From CAYJAD01 sp964372165 (GTDB taxonomy: Bacteria; Desulfobacterota; Desulfovibrionia; Desulfovibrionales; Desulfovibrionaceae), in assembly GCA_964372165.1 (NCBI GenBank), contig CAYJPT010000080.1:1-10628 (forward strand): a DNA stretch of 10,628 nucleotides, read 5' to 3'. Numbering within the stretch: the first letter of the stretch is position 1; each line of letters starts with the position of its first letter. The notes under the pieces are model-generated. The model saw nothing but the letters and a program-made list of their open reading frames with translations, did not search any database and was not told where the DNA came from. The position numbers and the translations under genes were made by a program. Shown here one piece after another: positions 1 through 7,491 of the stretch.

Positions 1-155
1 GCGTTTCCTTAAGAAAATGCTGATTTATTCTGCAAGCAGAATAAATCCGAAAGGCACACTGCCTTCATTCGCCCTGTGGGACGCAAAAAAGCGTGGTTTT
101 TTGCTCTCATTCGACGTGCAAAGTAGGCACAATTGCCTACTTTGTAAGGAAACGC
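1..155. repeat. Hairpin-rich intergenic block bounded by 11-bp inverted repeats
   Basis: The block starts with GCGTTTCCTTA (1-11) and ends with its exact reverse complement TAAGGAAACGC (145-155). Between them lie several perfect inverted repeats: 12-bp arms at 22-33/36-47 with a 2-base centre; AAGGCA/TGCCTT at 51-56/60-65; CCC/GGG at 72-74/78-80; GCAAAAAA/TTTTTTGC at 83-90/97-104, competing with ACGC/GCGT at 81-84/91-94; and 11-bp arms at 119-129/134-144. A third copy of the terminal 11-mer, in the same orientation as the first, sits at 188-198. This density of perfect stems suggests a palindromic repeat element (REP- or MITE-like) or a structured RNA region, which is inference. None of the stems is followed by a clear T-run on the minus strand, so a simple intrinsic terminator for lnt is not obvious. 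The window edge hides whether the element continues to the left. Confidence 0.55.
119..144. repeat. Perfect 11-bp inverted repeat downstream of lnt
   Basis: CAAAGTAGGCA (119-129) pairs perfectly with TGCCTACTTTG (134-144) across a four-base loop, CAAT. It lies about 40 bases beyond the lnt stop codon and ends directly against the inverted 11-mer at 145-155. It would form a stable stem in RNA from either strand. No T-tract follows on the lnt strand, so it could be a processing or stabilising 3' stem, a weak terminator, or part of the repeat element. Confidence 0.6.
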
Positions 156-184
156 ACAATATGTTTTTTAACTTGTTGATTTAA

Positions 185-1756
185 TCAGCGTTTCCTTAGT
201 TTTCTTTTGCCATAAAAAAATACACCTAAAAATATAATAAGTATAATTAAAGGTAGCCACGGCTCAAGGTGAAAAAATATGGTACGATGGTTTTTTATTT
301 GGGCATAGCCCGTTAAACTTTTAGCGCTAAATTGGCTGCCTTTTAATATTAATCGTCCAAAATCATCAACAATGGCTGATATACCAGTGTTGGTGCTTCG
401 CACAAGAAAACGCCCTTGCTCAATGGAACGCAACATAGCTAATTGCAAATGTTGTTCCGGCGCAGAGGAATCACCAAACCAGCCATCATTGCTGATGTTT
501 ATAAAAATATTTGCGCCTTGTTCCACCCTTTGTCTAGCAATGCTTGGAAAGATACTTTCATAACAGATGAGCATACCAAGGGCAAGCTCTTCATATATAA
601 TGGGTGTTATTTGCTTACCTTGTGTAAAGTTGCCAACACCTTGCAAAAGGGATTCTAAAAAGTTTATTAACAACCATGATGGTACGTATTCTCCAAAAGG
701 TACAAGGTGCATTTTGTCGTAGAAACCACCAATATATCCTTTGGGATTGAGTAAGTAGGCACGGTTAAATATCTCTCTCTTTTTTGCACTGTGTGTGATG
801 ATACCGGGAGCGCCTACTATTAGTGGTAATTGCATTTCATTTACAAAGTTCATCAATCTTGGTGTAAATACTTTGTGATGTTCAAGAAAAAAGGGCATTG
901 CTGTTTCTGGCCAAATTATAATAGCTTTTTGTTTGCCTGTATTTTCTTGATGCCACGCATTAACGGCTTGGCGAGTTAAATCTTCATAAATTTTTAAACT
1001 TGCACTTTGTGTATCAGGTTCCCATTTGATATTTTGATCAATGTTGCCTTCGGTCATTATAAAGGCAATATCTTGTTCTGATTTTTGCATAATTGGGTTG
1101 GTATAAAGGGTATACACACCAAATATGATAGGTAGTACCGTGCATAAAATACCCATGCCTCCAAGACGCATACGCATATTACTATGCTTTTGACCAATTA
1201 CAGCTTCTGCCAAAAGTAAAGTGGCAAAAACGTATATTCCAGAAAGAATGCACCCCCCAACAATTGATGCAGCTTGTAACATAATGGGCCAAGGTACAAA
1301 GGCAGTGCTCAATTGTAACCATGAAAAACCAGTAAAAAGTATACCGCGCAAATATTCAAGACCATACCAAATACAAGCCAAAGCTAAGCAGCGTAAAGCA
1401 ATAGTATGTGGCATATAACGCTTAAGTAATGATGATGCTAAAGAAAAAAGACCAGCATAAAAGCCTACATATGCTCCAATAGCTAAGGCGCAAGGTATAG
1501 CTAAAGGCCAAGGTAGTTTACCTACATTATGTATTGGTATTGCAAGCCAGTAGAGCGCAGCAGATGAACCAAGTAATCCTAAAAGCCAACCTTTACGCAA
1601 GGCATCCATATGGTTCTTGGCACTTAAGCCTATTAAAAAAAGGCTTAAAGGGTAGAGTAACACCATAATAGGTAAATGATAAACAGCATTTGGAAAGCCA
1701 ATCCATATGCCAAGAATACCAAGTACTAGCCAAAAAGAATATAAAGAATGAGGCAT
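185..1756 (-). CDS. lnt: Apolipoprotein N-acyltransferase
   Basis: Lnt adds the third acyl chain to the N-terminal cysteine of lipoproteins in the inner membrane, after Lgt and LspA, and so completes them for export to the outer membrane. The 523 residues match the family's usual length. The N-terminal 220 residues are a run of hydrophobic segments, followed by a periplasmic nitrilase-like domain. The catalytic triad is visible: E284 in WPETAMPFF, K348 in YDKMHLVPFGEYVP, and C398 in LICYESIFP. E356 and W426 (NDGWFG) also match conserved family positions. A last membrane segment (about 499-515) and a basic tail, KRKLRKR, close the protein. The ATG overlaps the corC TAA by one base (TAATG), implying translational coupling. 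The final codons overlap a copy of the 11-mer repeat (188-198). Confidence 0.96.
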   Translation of the reverse strand: MPHSLYSFWLVLGILGIWIGFPNAVYHLPIMVLLYPLSLFLIGLSAKNHMDALRKGWLLGLLGSSAALYWLAIPIHNVGKLPWPLAIPCALAIGAYVGFYAGLFSLASSLLKRYMPHTIALRCLALACIWYGLEYLRGILFTGFSWLQLSTAFVPWPIMLQAASIVGGCILSGIYVFATLLLAEAVIGQKHSNMRMRLGGMGILCTVLPIIFGVYTLYTNPIMQKSEQDIAFIMTEGNIDQNIKWEPDTQSASLKIYEDLTRQAVNAWHQENTGKQKAIIIWPETAMPFFLEHHKVFTPRLMNFVNEMQLPLIVGAPGIITHSAKKREIFNRAYLLNPKGYIGGFYDKMHLVPFGEYVPSWLLINFLESLLQGVGNFTQGKQITPIIYEELALGMLICYESIFPSIARQRVEQGANIFINISNDGWFGDSSAPEQHLQLAMLRSIEQGRFLVRSTNTGISAIVDDFGRLILKGSQFSAKSLTGYAQIKNHRTIFFHLEPWLPLIILIIFLGVFFYGKRKLRKR

Positions 1757-2604
1757 TATTGTTCTGGCATTTTTTCTTGTATGGTGTTGAACTCGATTTT
1801 TTCCACTAAAATACGACGAATAAATTTTACATCAGCTTCTTTTACTATAAATGACCAACCATCAAGAGCAAAAACTTCACCTTGTGTTGGCACATGACCG
1901 GCTTGTAAGCTAAGATATCCGCCAATGGTGTCTACCTCGTCTGACTCTAAGTGTATTCCCAGTTCTTCTAAATCCTCAAGGTAGGTGCGTCCTGCAAGTT
2001 CATAACAGTTAGTGTTGATGACACGAATTTCATCTTCTTTTGGTGCATCGTGCTCATCCTCAATGTCGCCCACAATTTCCTCCAGCACATCTTCAATGGA
2101 GATAATACCAGATGTACCACCATATTCATCAATTGCAATAGCAATATGCAGTTTGCGAGAACGAAATTCCTGTAGTAGCTCACGTATAGCTTTGGTTTCA
2201 GGAACAAAAAATGGTTCACGCATAAGCTCATCTACAGTCACAAGTTGTTTTTCAGGTTCTATTAATGAGCTTAATAAATCCTTAGCATGCACAATTCCAA
2301 TAATATTATCTCTTGTATCATGGAATACAGGTATGCGAGAATGACCAGATTCAATAATAAATTTGGCTGCTTCCATAAGCATGGTTTGTGATGGGATACA
2401 ATCAATGTCCGTGCGTGGGGTCATGACATCTTGCACCTGCATATCGTCAATGCGTAGAATGCTAAGAAGCATGGATTCTTCATCTGCAGCTACTTCTCCT
2501 TCAGCGCGAGCTTCAAGGATGGCTCTTTCTAGTGATTCTTCATCGTCTCGGCGAAATAGCTTACCCAGTCGAGACCAAATCGTACTGTCGGGACCTCCGT
2601 CCAA
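1756..2604 (-). CDS. corC: CorC/HlyC-type CBS-domain protein (TTG start)
   Basis: A 282-residue soluble protein of the CorC/YbeX group, historically linked to magnesium and cobalt efflux; related proteins have also been tied to ribosome or metal homeostasis. A paired CBS module covers about residues 55-178, beginning with VMTPRTDID (60-68) and ending with the family hallmark DEYGGTSGIISIEDVLEEI (159-177). The C-terminal CorC_HlyC transporter-associated domain spans about 195-270. No DUF21 membrane domain precedes the CBS pair, so this is the short cytosolic form. The start is TTG at 2604, chosen because a perfect AGGAGG lies five bases upstream. It is the first gene of a corC-lnt operon, the same pairing as E. 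coli ybeX-lnt. Its substrate here cannot be read from sequence. Confidence 0.92.
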   Translation of the reverse strand: MDGGPDSTIWSRLGKLFRRDDEESLERAILEARAEGEVAADEESMLLSILRIDDMQVQDVMTPRTDIDCIPSQTMLMEAAKFIIESGHSRIPVFHDTRDNIIGIVHAKDLLSSLIEPEKQLVTVDELMREPFFVPETKAIRELLQEFRSRKLHIAIAIDEYGGTSGIISIEDVLEEIVGDIEDEHDAPKEDEIRVINTNCYELAGRTYLEDLEELGIHLESDEVDTIGGYLSLQAGHVPTQGEVFALDGWSFIVKEADVKFIRRILVEKIEFNTIQEKMPEQ

Positions 2605-2609
2605 AGGAT

Positions 2610-2615
2610 CCTCCT
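2610..2615 (-). promoter_or_regulatory. Strong Shine-Dalgarno that fixes the corC TTG start
   Basis: On the minus strand AGGAGG is followed by ATCCT and then TTG. The consensus SD and the 5-base spacing support TTG at 2604 as the start. It is by far the best SD in the window. Confidence 0.8.
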
Positions 2616-2662
2616 AGTTAAAGTTTATAAAATATTTATAACAACAAGTCACAAAAGCAATG

Positions 2663-2691
2663 CTTATACTTTAACACATAAGGCTTTTCAA
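2663..2691 (-). promoter_or_regulatory. Sigma70-type promoter of corC-lnt
   Basis: On the minus strand TTGAAA (2691-2686) and TATAAG (2668-2663) are separated by 17 bases, each matching consensus at five of six positions. The predicted transcript start is near 2656, leaving a leader of about 50 bases before the corC TTG. This is the best promoter match seen in the window. Confidence 0.6.
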
Positions 2692-2912
2692 AGCTAATAT
2701 AATGCACATTTTAATTGTGACCAAAATTTGTCATATGCTGTAAAATATTAAAATAAATTAAAAAAAGCATTATTTTTTATTCACATCAAAGCGACTTAGA
2801 ATAAATTAAACTAGTATCAGTATAAGTTGTCAAAGTATAAAAATCAATACTAAGTTAAGTATAAAATAACTTCTTTCAAATTAAGTCATTATATTTTTTG
2901 TTTAATTATTTT

Positions 2913-3860
2913 TTATGATAATGATTTTTTGTTTTGCTGCATGTTCCATCGCAAAATTACAGGTGCTAAAATTGGTATACTACCATTTTCATCATTGGGA
3001 AACCAAATTATTTCACTTTTACCTTCATCCATGCCTGCCCAAGTGACAAAGCTTAGACCTATGCTCCATATTTTTTCTTTCTCATCAAAAGACTGAGAAA
3101 CTACGCGGCAAGAAGCCCACAAGGCAAGAATTTTCTTTTCGGTTTGCGGTATGTTTAGCATAAGAAGGCAAAGCACATGGCTTCCTACTTTAAGCTGTTG
3201 TGATTTGTCATTATCCTCTTTAGGTCGATATAATAAATGCATACCACCAGCTGAAATATCTTTAAGAGCGATAACATTTTGTTTGCGTGGTTGATATGTG
3301 AAGATAGGATCTTTAATATCATCTTTCTTAGTTGGTAAGGGTTGATCTGGAGCAATTCCCCAAACACCTATGGCATTGATAGCATCTTGTGGTGGTTTGC
3401 AACGTAAAGTCTTGCGTTTTTGGCCAGATTCTAGTTGGCTTGGCAGTACAAATGTTAAAATAGCTATGGCTCCACGCCTTGAAACATTTATGCACTTTTC
3501 AGAAAAATGGAAAAATCCAATGGTATTGGTGTGAATTACTTGGAAAAAAATTCGGCAATGACAATCTTGCAATTGTTGCGCAGCAAAGGTATCTGCAATT
3601 TCTATTTCCATGTGCTGTCCATCCGCTACAGCACAAATCCCTTCACCTGCAAAGCCTTTAAGCTCACCATCAGTAACTTCAATATTAAATTTACTGCGCT
3701 GTCCAATGGCTCTATTAAGCAAATCATTAATAATACGAACTTTGCGAGCATTATTTTGATAATCAATCATACGTTTCCTTATTAGTGGTATTATCCAATA
3801 TAAAAAGATTGCACCAATTATACAGGCTGAAAAAAATAATAACACATGACTAACTTGCAT
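2913..3860 (-). CDS. Membrane-anchored PilZ-domain protein
   Basis: A 315-residue protein with one N-terminal hydrophobic segment (about residues 4-26) followed by basic IRKR, so probably anchored in the inner membrane with its bulk in the cytoplasm. Residues about 50-140 could form a YcgR-N-like beta domain, although similarity there is weak. A PilZ signature follows: R149-K-T-L-R153 fits RxxxR, and D201-I-S203-A-G-G206 fits (D/N)xSxxG, with the late strand WSIGLSFV (265-272). PilZ domains bind c-di-GMP through these residues. The two motifs are about 48 residues apart, longer than usual, with an insert at about 160-192. The ATG has a good AGGAAG upstream. It lies 31 bases after mnmG and is probably cotranscribed. 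Its output target (flagella, secretion or polysaccharide) cannot be told from context. Confidence 0.75.
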   Translation of the reverse strand: MQVSHVLLFFSACIIGAIFLYWIIPLIRKRMIDYQNNARKVRIINDLLNRAIGQRSKFNIEVTDGELKGFAGEGICAVADGQHMEIEIADTFAAQQLQDCHCRIFFQVIHTNTIGFFHFSEKCINVSRRGAIAILTFVLPSQLESGQKRKTLRCKPPQDAINAIGVWGIAPDQPLPTKKDDIKDPIFTYQPRKQNVIALKDISAGGMHLLYRPKEDNDKSQQLKVGSHVLCLLMLNIPQTEKKILALWASCRVVSQSFDEKEKIWSIGLSFVTWAGMDEGKSEIIWFPNDENGSIPILAPVILRWNMQQNKKSLS

Positions 3861-3891
3861 AACTTCCTGCTAGGTTTACGTGGTTTTAGTA

Positions 3892-5778
3892 TTAATCACT
3901 TATATGTATTGTATCAATATTTTTCAACTTACGCAAATGTATTTCAAGGCATGTCAAAGCTGCAGGAGTTACGCCAGAAATACGCCCAGCTTGCCCAAAA
4001 GTATGGGGTTTTAGCTTTTGTAATTTTTCAATTACTTCTATGGAAAGGCCTGCAACATTAGCATAATCTATATCTTGTGGCAGAGGCATATTTTCAATAC
4101 GTGTGGAGCGTTGTACTAATTGTTCTTGTCTTTGTATGTAGCCTGCATATTTTACAAGAGTTTGACTTTCTTCTTGCACGTCAAAAGCAAAGTTTTTTAT
4201 GTCATCACAAAGCGGATAAAGATGCGCTAAATTAATGTTAGGGCGGCGTAAAAGTTCAGCCAAAGTCATGGATTTAGTGGCGCAACTTTCACCTATGCTT
4301 TGCAAAGCATTATTTAATGTGTAATTTGGTGCACAGCGTACACTTTCTAAAATATTATTTAATTGTTCAACATCGGCACATTTTTTTTCAAATTTGCACC
4401 ATTGCGAATCGCTTACAAGGCCTATTTCTCGCCCTTTGGCGGTTAGGCGTTTATCGGCATTATTTTCTCTTAAAAGTAGGCGATATTCCGCTCTTGAGGT
4501 AAACATTCTATAAGGTTCAAGAGTTCCTAAGGTAATTAAATCATCTATGAGTACAGCAGTATATGCTTGGTCACGCCCTAAGATAAATGGTGGAAGGTTA
4601 CGCAACTCATTAGAAATATTTATTGCAGCCCAAAGACCTTGTGCCGCAGCTTCCTCATACCCTGATGTACCGTTAATTTGTCCAGCATGCCAAAGTCCTG
4701 ATATTTTGCGAGTTTCCAAAGTGGGCTTTAATTGTACAGGGTTAACATAATCATATTCAATGGCATAGCCTGGGCGCACCATATGCGCATGTTCAAGTCC
4801 AGGTATGGTATTAATTAACTTAATTTGCACATCTAGCGGCAGTGAAGTTGATATACCATTTAAGTAACATTCCGGACTGTTGAGTCCTTCTGGTTCAACA
4901 AAAATTTGATGACGTGTGCGATCTGGAAAACGCGCAATTTTATCCTCTATAGATGGACAATAGCGTGCGCCAACTCCTTGTATAACTCCCGTAAAAAGGG
5001 GCGATCTATCAAAGCCCGTTCTAATGACATCATGGGTTTTTTCATTAGTCCAGGTAATGTGACATGAAACTTGCTGTAATTGTGGGCCTGGCCCATGAAA
5101 GCTAAAGCTTGGAAGAGGTTGTTGCCCGGCTTGTTCTTCCATACAACTAAAGTCAATGCTGGATTTTAATATGCGAGGTGGTGTACCTGTTTTAAGTCGT
5201 CCCGTTTCTAACCCTAAATCACGTAAGCTTTGTGAGAGGTGGACAGCGGGTGAATCTCCCATACGTCCAGCTGATGTTGACATGCTACCAATATGTATAC
5301 AACCACTTAAGAAAGTACCGGTAGTTAAAAGAGTATGCCTTGCAGTAAAATGTAAGCCTTGCGCTGTATAAACTCCGCTTAAACGCTCACCCTTGGTTTG
5401 CAACCCTTCAACACTATCTTGCCACACTTTTAGCTTAGGGCTTGAAAAAATACTTTCTTTAACCGCCGCCATATACACATCTCGGTCCATTTGCGCTCGT
5501 GTGGCACGAACCGCAGGACCTTTACTAGTATTGAGAATTCTAAATTGAATACCGGCTTTGTCAGCCCAAAGGCCCATCATACCACCAAGGGCATCAATTT
5601 CGCGTACCATATGCCCTTTGGCTAATCCACCAATGGCAGGATTGCACGATAAATGACCAATGCGATCAATATTACCTGTAATCAGTAATGTGCTATGCCC
5701 TAAATTTGCCAAAGCCATAGCTGCTTCGCAACCAGCATGCCCTGCACCAACTACAATTACATCAAAATTTGTATTCAT
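3892..5778 (-). CDS. mnmG: tRNA uridine-5-carboxymethylaminomethyl modification enzyme, FAD subunit
   Basis: MnmG (GidA) works with MnmE to install the (carboxymethyl)aminomethyl group at C5 of wobble U34 in certain tRNAs, using FAD, NADH and a folate one-carbon donor. From the ATG at 5778 it is 628 residues, the usual length. The dinucleotide-binding motif VGAGHAGCEAA lies at residues 10-20. Family signatures GPAVRATRAQ (87-96) and AGQINGTSGYEEA (365-377) are intact, as are the conserved cysteines in SCNPAIGG (C45) and RYCPSIEDK (C274). The frame stays open 21 codons further upstream, but that stretch overlaps the lctP end and is not family-like, and the protein from this ATG starts directly with the FAD-binding fold. 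No clear SD precedes the ATG. The gap to the lctP stop is 16 bases, so it probably depends on the lctP transcript or an internal promoter. Confidence 0.96.
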   Translation of the reverse strand: MNTNFDVIVVGAGHAGCEAAMALANLGHSTLLITGNIDRIGHLSCNPAIGGLAKGHMVREIDALGGMMGLWADKAGIQFRILNTSKGPAVRATRAQMDRDVYMAAVKESIFSSPKLKVWQDSVEGLQTKGERLSGVYTAQGLHFTARHTLLTTGTFLSGCIHIGSMSTSAGRMGDSPAVHLSQSLRDLGLETGRLKTGTPPRILKSSIDFSCMEEQAGQQPLPSFSFHGPGPQLQQVSCHITWTNEKTHDVIRTGFDRSPLFTGVIQGVGARYCPSIEDKIARFPDRTRHQIFVEPEGLNSPECYLNGISTSLPLDVQIKLINTIPGLEHAHMVRPGYAIEYDYVNPVQLKPTLETRKISGLWHAGQINGTSGYEEAAAQGLWAAINISNELRNLPPFILGRDQAYTAVLIDDLITLGTLEPYRMFTSRAEYRLLLRENNADKRLTAKGREIGLVSDSQWCKFEKKCADVEQLNNILESVRCAPNYTLNNALQSIGESCATKSMTLAELLRRPNINLAHLYPLCDDIKNFAFDVQEESQTLVKYAGYIQRQEQLVQRSTRIENMPLPQDIDYANVAGLSIEVIEKLQKLKPHTFGQAGRISGVTPAALTCLEIHLRKLKNIDTIHISD

Positions 5779-5794
5779 AAAATTTAAGATAAAA

Positions 5795-7339
5795 TTAAAA
5801 AGCCCACCACTGAGTAACAATGGCACATACTGCAGTAACAATGACAGTTAAAACAAAGGCATAACCCATGACACTGCCTGCGGCCTCCGGCTTATCAATT
5901 GATGCAGCAGCACTTAAAACCTTAGATGGGGATATAGCTCCAGCAAGACCGCCACCAATACCATTTGCCGCTACAAGCGTAAGTGGTGAAGCACCCATGG
6001 CTGTGGCAGCAGTAACTTGTAGTTTTGTAAGCATTGCAACTGCTGAAGATGCCGAGCCACCAATGAAGCCAGCAATAAGACCAAGAAAAGGCGTTGCCAT
6101 GGGGTAGGCTGTACCAAAAAGTGCTGTTGCTTGTTCTGCAATGAGTAAAATCATATTGTTTTGTGGTACTGTTTCCCAATTAGCCAGTTTTCCGGAGTGG
6201 TTCATTACATAGGCAATGCAAAAATAAATGGCAGTTGCAAGTACAGGGCGCCAGCCACGTTGAAAAGCCTTGGCAAACATTGGCCCAGCAGCTTTAGGTG
6301 ATACCTTAAGCAAAGGTAGGCAACAAATGGTACTTAAAAATACCCAAAAATAAGCTTGCCAAAATAAGCGAATTCTTTCAGGGCTACCGGGAATAATATC
6401 CACAGGCATAGACCAATTTTTAAATACTATGTCAAAAAAAGGCAGGCTAGGTGTATTTAATATTAAAGAGACAACTAATAGTAGTATCCAAGGTGATGCA
6501 GCATGCAAAAGGCTAAATTTTTCAATAGCTGCTGCATCTTTTGCGGTAAGTGCGCTTGTATCTTGCACTTGCCCACCACGCAGTTTTACATAAATTAGCA
6601 AAATAGGCACAACGGCTGCACCGGACACCACTGCTGTAACTGTTAATAAGCCCATTTTTGCTAAAGCAATGGCAATAAAACCAGAGCTTAAACCGGTAAG
6701 CACAGCCGGCCAAAAACCACGTAACATCAAAGAAAACCCACCGGCAACATGCAGGCATGCCAAGGCTACACTGGTGGATACAATAGGCATAAATGCAGCA
6801 AGGCTTATACCAGTCTCCAATAAACTTTGCCCAGCAAAAGTAGCCATTACCACAGCCGGAATGCCTAGCAGTGCATACATGCAAAAAGCTAAATATCCCA
6901 GTGATGGCAGTATAATAGATGCAGTAACGGAATATCCAAGTGCCATTAATATTGGTGGAAAAATTGCCATAGTGGCAGCACCAAGACCAGTAAGCAATGT
7001 ACCAATGCTTACATTTATTAATAAAACTTGTACGGCTTTATCGCCAGGGCTTAAGGTTTTTATTAATGCAATGATACGCCCAAGTGCGCCGCTTTCGCCC
7101 ATGATTGTAACTTGCAAAATACTTGCTGCTATGACTAAACCTACCGGTAATGAACCTAAAACTGCTGCTAAAAGTAAATTTGGTATAATTTGTGGTGCTG
7201 TATCAAAATAAAATATTGCTAAGCAAATAGTAAGTGCAAGGCCAAGAGCACCAGCACTGTCAGCAGACATTTTACAGATAAGTAGTAGTATTAATACTAA
7301 GAATAATGGAGATAATGCCAATAATGAAGATAGTAACAT
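5795..7339 (-). CDS. lctP: L-lactate permease family transporter
   Basis: A 514-residue integral membrane protein of the LctP family, which takes up lactate (and often glycolate) by proton symport. It is hydrophobic almost throughout, with a dozen or more predicted membrane segments and a charged loop near 265-285. Family-like features are the N-terminus (ALSPLFLVLILLLICKMSAD), GFIGGSASSA near 424-433, and NGIGGGLAGAISPSKV near 459-474. The ATG at 7339 is preferred over a GTG at 7408: the extra 23 residues are polar and not family-like, and a candidate promoter places the transcript start downstream of the GTG. It is the first gene of a likely lctP-mnmG-pilZ unit and is divergent from dedA. 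Lactate as substrate is inferred from the family. Confidence 0.87.
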   Translation of the reverse strand: MLLSSLLALSPLFLVLILLLICKMSADSAGALGLALTICLAIFYFDTAPQIIPNLLLAAVLGSLPVGLVIAASILQVTIMGESGALGRIIALIKTLSPGDKAVQVLLINVSIGTLLTGLGAATMAIFPPILMALGYSVTASIILPSLGYLAFCMYALLGIPAVVMATFAGQSLLETGISLAAFMPIVSTSVALACLHVAGGFSLMLRGFWPAVLTGLSSGFIAIALAKMGLLTVTAVVSGAAVVPILLIYVKLRGGQVQDTSALTAKDAAAIEKFSLLHAASPWILLLVVSLILNTPSLPFFDIVFKNWSMPVDIIPGSPERIRLFWQAYFWVFLSTICCLPLLKVSPKAAGPMFAKAFQRGWRPVLATAIYFCIAYVMNHSGKLANWETVPQNNMILLIAEQATALFGTAYPMATPFLGLIAGFIGGSASSAVAMLTKLQVTAATAMGASPLTLVAANGIGGGLAGAISPSKVLSAAASIDKPEAAGSVMGYAFVLTVIVTAVCAIVTQWWAF

Positions 7340-7410
7340 AAACTTGTCTTTTGTTAGAAGTGTGCGTATAAGGTCTACGTGTTTGTATTTTAGTGTTTTC
7401 CAAAGCACAT

Positions 7411-7439
7411 CTTATGGCAAAAAAAAACTAAAAATGCAA
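7411..7439 (-). promoter_or_regulatory. Candidate extended -10 promoter for lctP
   Basis: On the minus strand TTGCAT (7439-7434) lies 17 bases from CATAAG (7416-7411), which is preceded by TGC, giving an extended -10. Transcription would start near 7404, about 65 bases before the ATG at 7339. The hexamer matches are modest. Confidence 0.35.
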
Positions 7440-7468
7440 GTGCTTTAATATCTACAGAAATGTAAATT

Positions 7469-7489
7469 TATAAGGTAGCGGGTTATAAT
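7469..7489 (+). promoter_or_regulatory. Candidate -10 elements for dedA
   Basis: Two -10-like boxes lie just before dedA: TATAAG (7469-7474), with TTAATA 18 bases upstream (7445-7450), and a perfect TATAAT (7484-7489) without a good -35. The second ends only two bases before the dedA ATG at 7492. It could therefore only serve a leaderless or downstream start such as ATG 7504. The first is the more plausible promoter. Confidence 0.3.
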
Positions 7490-7491
7490 TT

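Larger units (their letters stand above)
2605..2912. other. A+T-rich spacer between pilZ and corC
   Basis: No reading frame here looks coding. The right part holds the corC SD and promoter. Elsewhere there are two direct copies of AAGTATAAAA (2833-2842 and 2857-2866), a small inverted repeat AAGTTA/TAACTT (2852-2857/2867-2872), and a two-fold symmetric TGAC-N8-GTCA (2718-2733) upstream of the promoter. No clear intrinsic terminator follows pilZ. Confidence 0.6.

Noticed and set aside
2012..2344. 110-codon plus-strand frame inside corC
   Set aside because: Serine-rich low-complexity product antisense to the conserved CBS domains; a shadow frame.
2761..2780. A-run/T-run inverted repeat in the corC-pilZ spacer as a terminator
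   Set aside because: Arms are pure A/T with no G+C stem; expected by chance in such A+T-rich DNA.
5779..5841. N-terminal extension of mnmG starting at 5841
   Set aside because: It overlaps the lctP 3' end, is hydrophobic and unlike the family, and the ATG at 5778 gives the standard MnmG N-terminus and length.
6522..6884. 120-codon minus-strand frame inside lctP
   Set aside because: Same strand but a different frame from lctP, with a Cys/Trp-rich composition typical of out-of-frame translation.
6669..7211. 180-codon plus-strand frame inside lctP
   Set aside because: It is antisense to a clear permease gene, has no recognisable domain, and is explained by the codon composition of lctP.
7340..7408. 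GTG start of lctP at 7408
   Set aside because: The added residues are polar and not family-like; the candidate promoter -10 at 7411-7416 would start RNA inside or after the GTG.
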